Positions 1 to 11,477 of a DNA stretch of 64,000 bases are shown here, piece after piece. The position numbers and the translations under genes were made by a program. Numbering within the stretch: the first letter of the stretch is position 1; each line of letters starts with the position of its first letter. The notes under the pieces are model-generated. The model was not told where the DNA came from, made no database searches, and saw only the letters and a list, made by a program, of their open reading frames with translations. This DNA is from Pseudophaeomoniella oleicola (lineage: Eukaryota > Ascomycota > Eurotiomycetes > Phaeomoniellales > Phaeomoniellaceae): contig QWDQ01000010.1 in assembly GCA_003868215.1 (NCBI GenBank), positions 372,001 through 436,000 on the forward strand, read 5' to 3'.

Positions 1-295
1 TATTTTGGCCGATTGTCGCGCGTCTTTCTCAGCTGCGCGACTCGAAGAATCTCAGCTTACCAGAAGGCAGCACCGATTTGATTACCCTATACAGTGTCAG
101 TGGAAATCTGGTAAAGCAGACGACTGCAGATGGACTTACGCATTGACCGGTTTGGAGATGGACCTATAGTGAAACAGATGTCAGTCAATCCTCAGGTGGT
201 ATCAACAAGAGAGCAGGTGGGGTTGCGGTCAGGGGGTGTGAATGTCAAGGACGCGTTCCTTGAGGGACTGATTGTTTACGTACGATTTCACGCAT
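1..295 (-). CDS. benA/tub2: Beta-tubulin, 5' end only (runs off the left edge)
   Basis: Structural subunit of microtubules, forming the alpha/beta dimer, and the target of benzimidazole drugs. Three tiny exons are visible on the minus strand: 284-295 (MREI), 140-163 (VHLQTGQC) and 61-86 (GNQIGAAF plus two bases of W). They are separated by introns 164-283 and 87-139, with GTACGT and GTAAGT donors and TATAG acceptors. A third donor, GTAAGC, starts at 60, so positions 1-60 lie inside intron 3. The peptide is the invariant N-terminus of beta-tubulin, and the three intron positions (I/V, C/G and inside W) are, from memory, those of many filamentous ascomycete beta-tubulin genes. No ORF search would find exons this short. 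The pyrimidine-rich minus-strand leader from about 300 to 600 fits a highly expressed gene. The rest of the gene lies outside the window. Confidence 0.93.
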
Positions 296-881
296 GTTGG
301 CGGTATTGAAAGGAAGCTCGAAGGGGACGAAAGGATGAGCTGAGGTGAAAGATGAGATAGAAGTCGGGTTATGTAGAGAACTGAGATACGGTCAAAGGGA
401 TGAAGAGACAGGAGTAAGAGTGGATGCGGATGCTTTGGACTGGTGATGGTTTGGGTTGTGGGAGAAATCAACAAAACCGCTTTAACCTTAGCGAAGAGGG
501 ACCAACGTGACAGGCGAGTAGGCCAAAGGGGGGAAACCAAAGGGGATCTCGGATCATTGGAGAAGCCGCTCCTTGGGACGTTTAGGCGGTGAAGGGAGAA
601 ATTTGATAGGCTACTGTCCCTGCAGATCACATGACATAAACAAACGCAACTTCGTCAGTCGTGTCAACAACACCAGTTTTGATGGCCACGTTCAAGGTCT
701 GTGGACTTATGGACTCAGTTGTATCCCTACGGTCTACTTGTGCTCAGACTGTTGAAGAGAGAGTCTATGTCCTATACAATGATTAAGTACTACTGTTTGG
801 TTCACAATATTGTTATCATTCATAGATTCCTGACCCATTTAATCGTTTTGCTGCCCCTAGGTAAACACGAACCCACAAGTT
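296..881. promoter_or_regulatory. Beta-tubulin promoter/leader and P5CDH 3' flank
   Basis: No gene is seen. On the minus strand, roughly 300-600 is CT-rich, as in leaders of strongly expressed ascomycete genes. A 133-codon open frame across it (229-630) has no family resemblance and runs through the tubulin start, so I treat it as leader. Confidence 0.6.
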
Positions 882-2719
882 TTAATCGATCTGATTAGAA
901 GGATATTCAACACTCCCAGTTGCCAGGAACTCCTCTTTGATTGACCTTGGACTGACAAACCTACTCAACAAGCTCAAGCTTCCAGCCTTGTCGTTTGTAC
1001 CACTGGCCCGAGCGCCACCAAAAGGTTGCTGACCAACAACTGCACCGGTACTCTTGCAATTAATGTAGAAGTTACCGGCAGAGTTGCGCAAAGCCTCTTC
1101 GGCCTGTCGGATGGCAGCTCTATCGGTTGCGAACACTGAACCGGTCAATCCATATTCGGTAGCAGTGTCGACGACCTTGCACATCTCTTCAAATGCGGTC
1201 TCACTTGAGTCGTCATAGACATATACCGTCAAGATAGGACCGAAGAACTCCGTCTTGAAGTTTGGGTGTGAAGGTGTCGTAGCTTCATAGATCGTAGGAT
1301 GGATGAAATAGCCTTTTGAGCCGTCGTATTTTCCACCGGTAATGAGTTTCAAGTCCTTGTCATCTTTAGCATCGTCAATGACCTTGGACAGTTTCGAAAA
1401 AGATGCTTCATGGATGACGGGGCCGATGAAGGTCCCAAATTCTTCTACACCGCCAATTTTCAACTTCTCTGTCTCGGCCACGAGCTTGGCCTTGAACTCA
1501 GGCCATAATGACTTTGGAACATAGGCCCGTGACGTCGCGCTACACTTCTGTCCTTGGTACTCGAACGCACCTCTGACAGTATTGTTGACAGCATTGCTTA
1601 CATCCGCACTGTGATGAATAAGATGGAAGTTCTTTCCGCCGGTTTCTCCAACAATACGTGGATATCCCTTGTATTTGCCCTCTGCCACACCCTGTGCAAT
1701 CTGTGCATAGAGTTTCCTGAAAACTGCTGTACTGCCAGTATAATGGAGAGCCGCAAATTCCGGATGGCTGAGGACTTCCTGAGTCACCTGTTCAGCATCT
1801 CCTGGGACAAATTGGATGACGCCAGCTGGAAGTCCAGCTTCAAGGAGAATCTGATGAACCAAGTAGTTCGAAGCAATGGCCGATGGCGAGGGTTTCCAGA
1901 CTACGACATTCCCCAGCAAGGCTGGTGCGCCGGAGAGATTGCCACCAATGGCTGTGAAATTAAAAGGAGAAATTGCATAGACAAAGCCTTCGAGCGACCG
2001 CCACTCTGTCCTGTTCCAAACCCCTGCGGAGTTGAAAGCTGGCTGTTGACGGTACAATTCTTCAGCGTACCGTACGTTGAACCTGAAGAAGTCGGCCAAC
2101 TCAGCGGCAGAATCAATTTCTGCCTGCCATGCATTCTTTCCTTGTCCCACCATCGTCGCCGCCATGATATCATATCTATACTTCGTGCTGATCAGGTCTG
2201 CGGCCTTAAGAAACACAGCAGCTCTGTCCGCAAATGGGAGGCTCTCCCACGCTGGCTTCGCTGCAAGTGCGCTCTCGATCGCTTGCTGGACCTCAGCAGG
2301 AGAAGCATTCGAGTATTTTGCGACCGGTGTCGCATGCGACGATGGGTTGGACTGTGTAAGAATAGACGATGTTGTTACCTGCGACGATGTTAGACAATCC
2401 TCACCATCATGGGACGTCGATTCATACCGATTTCTCACCGATGAATAGAGGCACCTCAATCGGGGCCTTCTTCTTGAATGCTTCGACAGCTGCGAGGAGC
2501 TTTTCCCTCTCGGGTGAACCTTTCGCGTAATGTTGCTGAAATCCATTGAGCTTCCGATCTTCAAAGTCAAGTTAGGGTGTTTCGTACATTTGGCTCATTC
2601 TTTATTTCTGGGACCTTGAAAGCTGCAAACGTTGAGTATCGCTGGCGGAGGGGCACTGCCAAACGGCGAGCGGCTAAGGACGCAGTCCTCGAACTGAGAC
2701 CCGTGGTAAACGCCGCCAT
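882..2719 (-). CDS. prnC/PUT2: Delta-1-pyrroline-5-carboxylate dehydrogenase, mitochondrial
   Basis: NAD-dependent enzyme oxidising glutamate semialdehyde (P5C) to glutamate, the second step of proline breakdown in mitochondria. Exons: 2588-2719, 2428-2535 and 882-2378, giving 578 residues. Introns are 2536-2587 (GTACGA..CAG) and 2379-2427 (GTATGA..CAG). The start at 2719 gives MAAFTTGLSSRTASLAARR, a basic, Ser/Ala-rich mitochondrial presequence; an in-frame ATG at 2791 would add 24 residues and looks less likely. ALDH features are clear: the NPFNFTAIGG stretch, the glutamate motif VGETGGKNF, the catalytic cysteine in GQKCSATSR, and a conserved C-terminal PFGGARASGTNDKAG. Length matches fungal orthologues. 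No other proline-cluster gene (prnA, B or D) is next to it; the neighbours are beta-tubulin and a vacuolar transporter. Confidence 0.95.
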
Positions 2720-3523
2720 AGCGAGGGTATTTCGAGGCAGAAGGCGAGTGGAGGGAAAGAAGCGACTCTCATTCAAGAAACGAATGATCAATGACTCCTG
2801 AGGGTTGAACGTGAGGGACCTAGAATATGTGTCATTGAGCTTTTGTTGTTCATCGGCTTTCAGCGTTTAGCATCCAATTCTACTCCGGGCGGTCGCGAGA
2901 ATCATTTTATCGGAGGCGGGGCACGGATATGCCCGCTATGGATCGGCGTAGGGTCCTCAGTGGTTCCGGGATGAATATATTATATCAATCGGCAGTCCAT
3001 GAGACTTCTTAAAGGAATACGGAAGACTCCCATGTTGTCGGGTAGTTCATTCGGCAGACGAGATGTTGGCCAGTATATGACCTCTTTATATATCATCCAA
3101 TCGATAATTTACTACACATGATGTCCTCTTGTAGTTCATCATCTTTCGTTTCTTCTAAGACTCACTGTCCTGATCACATCCAAGAGGTTTGCATAGGCAT
3201 GGTTCTATATCACTCGTCATCTTTGTACAATTGTATTACTTTTGGATGTCATGTACATGCGCTGGAAACGCCGCGCTTATTGCTGTAGTATATATGATCT
3301 CTCCTATTTTCGTAGTGCTCTTCTCTCTCTTCCCTTGCTTTTTGAGGTCAAGGGAGATTGTCTCTCCCGTGATGTTGTAATCGTAAAGGTGAATTGGATT
3401 GAAAGGATAGAGTGGAGGATGTTGGAAAATGATTCGCCTCTCAATTTGTGGTCAGAGAAATATGTCGATGATAGGATGGAAAAGGCTAAAATATGGCACT
3501 GTACATGAAGGCGAATGTTATAT
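2720..3523. promoter_or_regulatory. P5CDH upstream region / Vsb1-like 3' flank
   Basis: No gene found. The part next to P5CDH (about 2880-2950) is GC-rich with several CGG/CCG trinucleotides, which could serve Zn-cluster activators such as a PrnA homologue, but no defined pair stands out. Small plus-strand frames at 3189-3508 have no recognisable content. Confidence 0.4.
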
Positions 3524-6500
3524 TCATCCAGCGGTGGTTAGAACATACCTGTAGACAACGGAACCGAGACATCAGCACATGGACACTTTGAGATCGAGCA
3601 GAAGGATGTCGGGATAGAGACTTACGACGTAATTGTGTCCATCCTTTCCTTCGTCAGCTTCAATCCAACTATCAATAGCTCTCTTGCCACGTCCGGCTCT
3701 TCTCTTTGACACGTTTCCCAATTTTCCCTATCCATCTTCCAGACAACACAATCTCTCTCAGCAATCAGCGTAGCGGTGCGTGGCGTGTCACTGAAAAATG
3801 GCAGTTCTCCACAAGGTCTACCTGCGACGATGAGTTCAGAATATCGACCCTGAGGTACGTTATACTCGGCGCGGAATATACCGTCTTCCAGAAGCAAGAA
3901 ATCATTAGCAGTATCGCCTTCATTGTACAGAATAGTACCCGTGGGGATTTGCTGTTTCTGGAAAAACCGACAGGCAGGGAACCAAAAATCTTCATTTTTA
4001 ATGGAAATGCCCTCGAAAACCTGAAGCAGAAGTGGAAGGGGTTGTTTGAAATTTTGCCAACCAGGGCGTGGGGAAAGCGTATCTCGGTCAGGAAGTGCGG
4101 AAGCTGCCACTTTGTATAGCTGATGCCGACGAGGTGAACTGAAAATCGTCTCAGATGGGAAAGCCTGGCCTAAAGATGGATGTGGGACATCGAGATTCTT
4201 GGAGGCCGTACGAGAGGCCGTATGAGCGCGAAGGGTCTCTTGACGGCGATATAGAGCTTTGAGAAAGTCGTTTTCGCAGTACTCGAGTGCTTCATTGAGG
4301 TCGGGAAAGACTTCGACTTCGTTCTCCTCACCAAAAAGGCCAACATTGCGCAAACTGATACCAACCTCCCCTTCCAGATCAAAACCACTGATGATTAAAA
4401 CGACGTTTCTCTTTCGGAGTAGGCGATTGATACGTGTGAATGCTTCAGCTGCCGAGAAGTCGATACCGTTCACGTGTGCCAGATCCAATGTCACAAAACG
4501 AATCGGATGATCACTGAACGCATCTTCCGCGAGAATGCTCCTGATGCGGTTTTCAACTCCGACTATAGTACCGAAAAAGAGGAACCCAGCAAGCTTGATG
4601 ACATAAGTTTGTCTCCCGACATCCTTCAAGAAACGGCGTTGAATGGGATGGCGACGAACAGTGGATGAGGCGATATCCCCTGTGTAAGTTGCTCGTATAG
4701 CGGATCTTCTTGATGTTTGAACGACAAAATTAACACATGCGAGAATGATACCAACTAAGATGCCTATAACAAAGTCCCAGGCACCCATGGTTATGACAAT
4801 GATGATAACTGTAAGGTATTCCAGGCGATGTAGACGGCCCCAGGTATCAACGAGAGCTTCTTCCAGTAACTCGATGCCGAGGAGGAATATCAGAGCGCCG
4901 ACAACCATTATGGGAATATACCCAATAATCACGGGGCCAGCAATGAGAATTCCGAATGTGGCAACGGCCAACATGATACCTGCAAGGCGACTATTGCCGC
5001 CACTATCAATGAAAAGGAGACTGTTGGTGTATACCAAATAGTTCTGAATGCTTCCGGCAAAGCCAGATAAAGCATTTGACACACCATGAGCAATGAGTTC
5101 TCTGTCAACGCTGAGATTATCCTCTCCAGTGGATATTCCAAGAGCCGGAACGTTGATAGGTACATGGAGGACACCGAAGAACGTCAACGCGAACATTGAC
5201 GGTATAGTCTCCGCAAGTGCGCCCCAGTGAATAGCTTCAAAATCATAAAGCGTATAAAAGTGATACCAAGGATTTCCTTTCGGTGGTGCATCGAAGACCC
5301 AGCCACTGTCGCGTAGAGTGGCCATAGGAAACCCAAGAGCGAATTTAAAAAAATAGAATAGTGCAGCAACGCTGATAAAATAGCCGCCGACAAGGAAGTT
5401 GTTGTGCACAAGCCGTTTGATGATGATGAGGAAAGCCGCGAGGAATAAGGGTATTAACCATAGCGCAACAGTGTCTTTGTGAAATAGTTTCGTAAGGGTG
5501 CCAAGGTTGTACTCCAGGCTGCCACCAAGCCTGGCTGAGACTTCGACACCTGTTGCCACCAAAAACCATCCGACACCCCCTATACAGCCGATCAAGATAT
5601 GTCGAGGGAAGAAACCAATTAAAGATCCTAGCCGACAAATTCCCATGAGGAAAAAGACAGCACCAGTTATGACAGAACTCATCGCATATGCTGTAATCGT
5701 TGTCGCAAGTACGCTCTTTTGATTGCCTTCCCCAACACTATCAATGATCTTGAAAGCGATACCGTGGAAGAATGGCACGACCTCGATCATTTCCGAACCA
5801 ATGCCACCTCTAAATTTGCTCCCTCCACAGGAAAAGACAAGCTGCGATATTATAGTACTGACGTAAAAGATAGAAATACCGTCAGAGCCCAGGTTGTCAA
5901 ATACTGGGACGCCCAAGGGGAATAGAATCATGCCGTAGGACAGAGAATCAAGGATATTGAGAAGTAGGCCGAGGAAGACAGCGGGTAGCAACCTGACCGG
6001 TTTTTTGACACCACTTTCCAACATGGCTTGGCTGTCCCATAATTTAGGATGCACGAGAATATAGCAGATGTCTTCCACGTGCCGGACACCATGATGAAGG
6101 CCGCGTCGGATACTTCGAACCGCTTTTACCGGCTTGCTCTGTCCTTCGACATCACTTTCTGATCCATAGTCCTTTTGCAAAGCGTTGGAAGATCTTTTGC
6201 GTAAAAGCGAAGTCCGTTCATTGTCATTGTGCTCCTCTTCACCCTCTTCCGCAATCACACCGATGGAACTTGGTGGGTTCCGAACGTCCCCAAACATTTC
6301 AGCAGTATTGCTTTCCTCGTCCTGCTCATCACTGCTCGGCGGCGAGTTCCGTATCATCTCTGTGAGGGCTGATGTGGCCGGGGCACTCTGAGGTTGCGGC
6401 ACTGATGTTCCCGTCCTTGTCTCCTCTGCACCTACAGCGATGGGTTTCCCATTCTCCGGATATGATCTTTCATTCTGACCTTGGTGCGATTGTGATGATA

Positions 6501-6910
6501 GGATTTGATTGGTTACGAAGTCTGAACCCGGCGCGCTTTCAGAAAGTGCAAGCGAAGCTAGCTCGGCTGTTTGCTGGCGAACCGATTGCGACGAGTAGTG
6601 GACGGGATCTGCCATGTATTAGCTCATGCTCTGGGAGTCTGGTGTAATTTTACTGACCTATAGAGCCATGGAAGGACCGATGGTAGAAGGACCTGCTTGG
6701 AGTCTTCTGGTTTATATTAGGCGATGCTGAGTATTGAGAAGCCTGAGTGAAATCGGGTCTTCCGCGGGAGTGATACGACCGGCCGCCAATAGCAATGGGG
6801 CCTCCGTCGACACCACCATCGATGTGTGAGCTATGGTCAGCCTGAGAAGGAGTTCCCCGGGAGTCTGTTGAGAGTAGGGAATCTACCCGGGTTCTGCGAG
6901 GGGTAGTCAT
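3524..6910 (-). CDS. SulP-family transporter with STAS and cyclic-nucleotide-binding-like domains (Vsb1/YGR125W type)
   Basis: Predicted vacuolar-membrane transporter related to yeast Vsb1 (YGR125W), which is linked to vacuolar basic amino acid storage. Exons: 6658-6910, 3626-6608 and a short last exon 3524-3548, giving 1086 residues. Intron 1 (6609-6657) joins an N-terminal cytosolic segment ending SRSFYHRSFHGSI to DPVHYSSQ. Order: a disordered acidic N-terminus of about 290 residues, a multi-pass SulP core starting around VRLLPAVFLGLLLNILDSL, a STAS domain with FVTLDLAHVNGIDFSAAEA, then a cNMP-type beta-roll (GTILYNEGDTANDFLLLEDG). The C-terminus is ambiguous: unspliced, the frame ends TITS-stop at 3622; splicing 3549-3625 (GTAAGT..CAG) gives TITSYVLTTAG. 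I prefer the spliced form. Substrate is inferred only from the yeast homologue; sulfate is an alternative. Confidence 0.88.
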
Positions 6911-8602
6911 GCTGAGTCCACTGGCAACACACCGTGTGATTTCTCCAAGTTTATGCCATGAGCGCCATGAAATCTGTACGGAGTTCGGGCAACCTCAAGC
7001 ACGGAGGTTGTACAAGACCACAGCTCGAGAGGGGTCTGTCGAAGCAGGTGACGCAAAATAACAAGATAATTGGGCGATTTGTAGATCCGAGCCAAAAGTA
7101 GCCTGTGACCTACAGATTGACAATTGAAAATTTTCGTCCAATGCAGGAAGACCCCCCAAGGCAAAGATTAATGATAGTACTACTCATCAGGCGTTGGAGC
7201 ACTGCCAGGATGAGTTTTCATGGCCTGAATGTGGTTGCTGTTAACGCGTTCTGAAAGAGAAAAGCTGATGGCATTGGATACGGCAGCGGAGATCGGTTGC
7301 ATTAATTTAGTTTACGAGGCCGCCGCTGGTTTCCTTTGAGAATGTCCCACTTTCCTTACGGTTCCTTCCCACTGATAAGGCGCATGCGATTTGGCCAAGG
7401 CACGCAATTACATCCGGACTTACATACTAATGTAGACGAGTGAGACGGTATGTCTTGAGATGTGCAAATTGAGTGAAAAAAGAAAACAAAAGTAAAAACC
7501 TGCATAGCTTCCGAGACTTCCAGTAATCGAAGTACGCACTATCGCCCCCACGAAGGAACCGAGGCAATGCGCTTTACTACATGTGTCTTACGCTCATGCA
7601 TGTTCGTGAAGAGTTCCGTGGTTCTTACAGGGTAAGACTGTCGCCATTGACAGGGATCAAGAAATTTTCGGCATACAGAGATGAACCTCCACGCCTCATA
7701 GTAAAAGGCTAAGAGACGAAGCGAACGACCTACTTCTTGCCACGAATTGGAAGCTTCCAATGACCACGACGGTGCATTATTTGGATCCCCACAGGGTCCT
7801 ACTACGGTATATAGATATTATGCCACCGGAAAAAGCCACTCGAGCATCAGGGAAAGAATCGACGATGAAGGCCTTCTTCACAACAAATTCGCTCACTGCC
7901 TTTGTTTTCAAGACCTCCTTCAAGAGCAATAATTGATTGAGTGCGTCAATATATACTTTCGATTAGCCAGGATGGTACATCTGCTCTTTCTATATCATAG
8001 TACCCTGATAGGCATGTGTAGACACGTGATGCGCAGGCCATGTCCCTACTCGATCATTGCGCCATTCGGTCTCTACGATCGTCATTGAGCTAGGAGACAC
8101 TATCCGGATGGTGCCATTCATCTGTTTGTGGCATGCGCTGGTCACTCATCGGTGTGTTACCCAGATGGCCTTGTTCACAATTGATAATAACGTGTCCTTG
8201 TTGCCAATTGCCTCTCGTTCCGGATGATGATTCGCACCAGGATGGCGGTTGCTGATTTATCCAGGCTAGGGAACGCTTGTTCGGGATCGTTGATCGGATA
8301 TGCATCTTGCCTCAGTATGCTCGCAGGTTCATTGGGACAGTCTCAAGTTATGTTATGAGCCAGCTCTTCAGTCTTCGACTTTCTAGTCCTGAAGCTCCGG
8401 GTCTTTTTAGAAACCGTGCGTCGAGCCAATATCCCTCAGCTTCTGAATATTGACAACGCTTAGCGGAAGGACGATCATGCGGAACGGGTTGATCCATTCT
8501 GTCCTGGCTTCAATAAAGCGGGAACACCCATGGCATGCCCAATACGAAGGCATCTGTTGTATCGTAAGCCCTGTAAGATCAGACTAATGGGCCACAGTAT
8601 GT
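6911..8602. other. 1.7 kb without a recognisable gene
   Basis: Upstream region of the Vsb1-like gene plus the 3' flank of Psf1. Small frames at 7539-7760, 7747-7932 and 8090-8305 show no family features and no splice-linked continuation that I could build. Confidence 0.5.
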
Positions 8603-9343
8603 TCAGCTCAAGCGCTGTAGGAAACCCTGCTGGATGAGGCGTTCCACATCTCCATGACGAACGTAAAATTGACTGTTCTTGGTTAAAGTGATTGCACTGG
8701 AATGGTCAGGTCTCGTTCGGCCGTTGGCAAGTGCTGTTAACTCACCCATACTCGGTCTGGATCTCACCAGCATCCTTTAGTACGCGAACATCTATGAAAA
8801 GATCCTTGGGAGGCACAAGACTTCCTGTAAGATCAATGTCCGTCCATTGTCCCTTGTAAGCTGCCAACATATCATTGTATTGGCGGAAATATTCTTCCTC
8901 TTCGGGACTCAAAGAATTTTGGCTGCCCGTGCTTCCTCCAGAGCCTTGTTGCGCATCTCCTTCTGCTGGGTTTTGCGGCTCCAAAACATCTTGTCCATCC
9001 CAACACATCTGGTCAAGTTTCTCTGCTCGAACTCGGTGATACGCCAAGAGACATCGCTTGTTCCTTCTCATTGCGAGATGATTTATCAGTATAGCGGTCG
9101 CAGCACCAGGATCAGCGGAAGCATCGAAGCCATGTTGAAGAGCCTCCGTGACTTCCTTGTTGAGATCTCGTATTTCTCGTGATATCCCTCGGATCAGCTC
9201 AATTTGGTAAGGTGGGAGATGTGATAGGTTCTGTGTGCGTTTCGCATGTTGGACCTGACATGTGTCAGTAATATTGCCCCGCGTCGAGCGTGTCACAGTA
9301 ATAGCGGATGACTTACCAACTTGTAGCCCAGGTCCCCGTACAT
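8603..9343 (-). CDS. psf1: GINS complex subunit Psf1
   Basis: Subunit of GINS (Sld5-Psf1-Psf2-Psf3), which joins Cdc45 and MCM to make the CMG replicative helicase in the nucleus. Exons: 9317-9343 (MYGDLGYKL), 8746-9254 and 8603-8696, 209 residues, close to yeast Psf1. Introns are 9255-9316 (GTAAGT..CAG) and 8697-8745 (GTGAGT..CAG). Diagnostic stretches are VQHAKRTQNLSHLPPYQ at the N-terminus, RNKRCLLAYHRVRAEKLD in the A-domain and, in the last exon, LTKNSQFYVRHGDVERLIQQG in the B-domain that contacts the rest of CMG. Without the last exon the frame would stop at EIQTEYG, losing the B-domain, so the splice matters. A GACGCGAC element about 140 bp upstream resembles an MBF (MCB) site, fitting a G1/S gene, but this is weak. 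Confidence 0.95.
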
Positions 9344-10026
9344 TTGAATGAGGATATCAACTAGGTGGACCTGGCTGATGAATGAAAGCGCCTCAGCAGA
9401 CAAAGCACAGGCCAAAGCGAACTTGATAGATGCAAATGTACAAAGGGAATAATCATTAGGTGAAAAGGTGGGTCCGGATCCCTCGACGCGACACGCTCTA
9501 TTCGGACCTAGCAATGATTGGTCGTACTAAATAAACACGACAACTTTTCGACTTCACTTTACATCCTCTCATCATATTCCTAAAGCTGTCGTTAAAGGCC
9601 ACAAGTCGGCATGTTGAGAAAGCGAGGACAGGAAATTCAGGTTCTTATCGCTTCATCTTCCACATCGATCCGAGACAATCACAAGGCTACCTACCGAGGA
9701 CAATGCGGGTTGTTTCAGAAACAATAGGCATTGTGCAAGCACGAAATCCAGCATCAACGATGACTCGCGACACTGTGACTCATTATCAATGGACAGCTTG
9801 ATATAAACATGCAAATATGATATATGAACGAAATTGTCTGAACTAAATCTGGTATCTTCAAAGCATACAGTGTTCACTAACCCGGTTCCACAACGCCAGC
9901 GCTTTGCTGCAGCATCCGGAAGACTCGTCTATGAACCGCCTTCAGATCCCCATCTTGACCAAACGCCATACCCTTAATGTTTCTTTTGGATATAATGACA
10001 ACAAGATGCGCAAAACGTGGACCCCT
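9344..10026. other. Psf1 upstream / HMG gene 3' flank
   Basis: No gene is seen. It holds the Psf1 promoter, with GACGCGAC near 9484-9491, an MCB-like core. Confidence 0.45.
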
Positions 10027-11477
10027 CTACAACTGATAGCCCAACTCCCGATCAAAATCCGACCCTGGTCCACCCCAACCTCGATCATCTGTCAAAGTTT
10101 GCAATCCCGGATGATACGCAGGCGCTGATGTGTATTGATGGTGCTCAACTGCTGACATTCCACTTGTTGGTCCATATTGATAATGAGTTGCATATTCTTC
10201 AACTGGTGCGTAATGATGATTCCCTTCGTACATCAAAGCCGGATCCATTTGTCCTTCGGGAGGTATTGGTGTCGACATTTGCGAGTGTGGCTGAAGCAGC
10301 TCTTGGTGGGTGCCGCCTGGCATGCCAACTAAAGGAGTCCCCGACCGAGCGACTGGTAACACTGTCCTCCGCATGCCAACCTCTTCAATGTTTGGAACAT
10401 ACTGAGCTACGGGCGCCTGATAATATTGGGCTTGCATGTCTGTGGCTGGCCCCATGTGCTGCATATGTCTTCCGGTGTTCGGTTCCCAGGGTGACTGATG
10501 AAGGTGTGTTAACGGATGCAAAACAGGCCTGTTCTCAAATGGAGTTGTGCGAGCGCTATGTTGCTCTGATCTGGATCGTTTCGAAGAACCACCACGCCCT
10601 CCATATGTCGGATCTTCTCCTTCACTGTCATCTTCGCCCTCGAACGATTTTCTTTTCTTGATGTTCGCATTCTTATTGGGAGCGAATTTGTACTCTGGAT
10701 GTGCTTTCTGATGATTCTCTCGCTCTGTCATAGCAAGTCGCTCATAGAAGTCCCGAACCTCTTTGGGTTCTTGCGGCCAGCTTGCGCCTGAAACCTGGGA
10801 TACAATTTGATGGTTGTTCTCTTTGCAGAACAGCTTGATCCTCTCTGCGTATGCAGAGCGGTACATCATGAACGAATTCATCGGGCGAGCGACATATCCA
10901 CTCTTTTTGGCGGCTTCGGCTCGTCGCACCTCTGCCGAACGATTGACCCATTCTTCCATGTTCTTAATCGGCACACTGTAGTCTTTTGTTACTTCACTCA
11001 GAGGTCCATTGATTACTGCAGTCTTGGGCTTTGTGTTCGTCTTGCGCGACTTCTTCGGCTTTGGTGATTTCGATCTCCTCTCTGGGCCATGACCAGACAT
11101 CATTGGAGATCCTAAAGTCTTTCCGCTTCGGGTGTACAGACCTTCATGCGGATGCTGGTAGTGGCTCTGCGGTGCTGTCAGCTCGGAGGATCAAATTGTG
11201 TTTCGGTGTCTATGACTTACAGATTCTCCAGCTTGGTAGTAACTCGGCTGGGTTGCGTGGTAATGAGACGGGTCGCCATACTTCACAAATCATTAGCAAC
11301 CTTGCCTGCTCATACAAATCAAACCACACTTACCACTGAGTGCTGCGGAGGCGTCGGATACGCTGGGTACGTCGGCATGACGGTGTTGTACGGAGCCAGG
11401 TGACGCAGGCTCTGGTCTTCGTCGTTGGTCGTTGGTGGTGTCAGTAGACGTTGTCGCACCGACCGAGTACTAGTCAT
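10027..11477 (-). CDS. HMG-box (MATA_HMG type) transcription factor
   Basis: DNA-bending nuclear regulator. Exons: 11334-11477, 11221-11280 and 10027-11166, 447 residues. Introns are 11281-11333 and 11167-11220, both with GTAAGT donors. A single HMG box lies at about residues 160-232: VARPMNSFMMYRSAYAERIK opens it, SQVSGASWPQEP is its centre and HPEYKFAP its end. A basic stretch (RRSKSPKPKKSRK) precedes it and a basic, acidic linker (IKKRKS then EGEDDSEGED) follows; the C-terminal 150 residues are rich in His, Tyr, Gln and Pro, as in activation regions. The start at 11477 gives MTSTRSVRQRLLTPP; 11501 would add 8 residues. It resembles the sexual-development HMG proteins of ascomycetes (Ste11/FMF-1/PaHMG5 group), but I cannot place it. 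About 3.9 kb upstream has no gene, typical of a developmentally controlled regulator. Confidence 0.88.

Noticed and set aside
229-630. 133-codon minus-strand open frame
   Set aside because: It spans the beta-tubulin leader, first exon and part of intron 1; composition is that of a CT-rich leader, with no family resemblance.
1554-2393. 279-codon plus-strand open frame
   Set aside because: It is antisense to P5CDH exon 3; a shadow of a well-conserved gene with no protein features of its own.
10017-10661. 214-codon plus-strand open frame opposite the HMG gene
   Set aside because: Antisense shadow of the His/Gln/Tyr-rich C-terminus; no domains.
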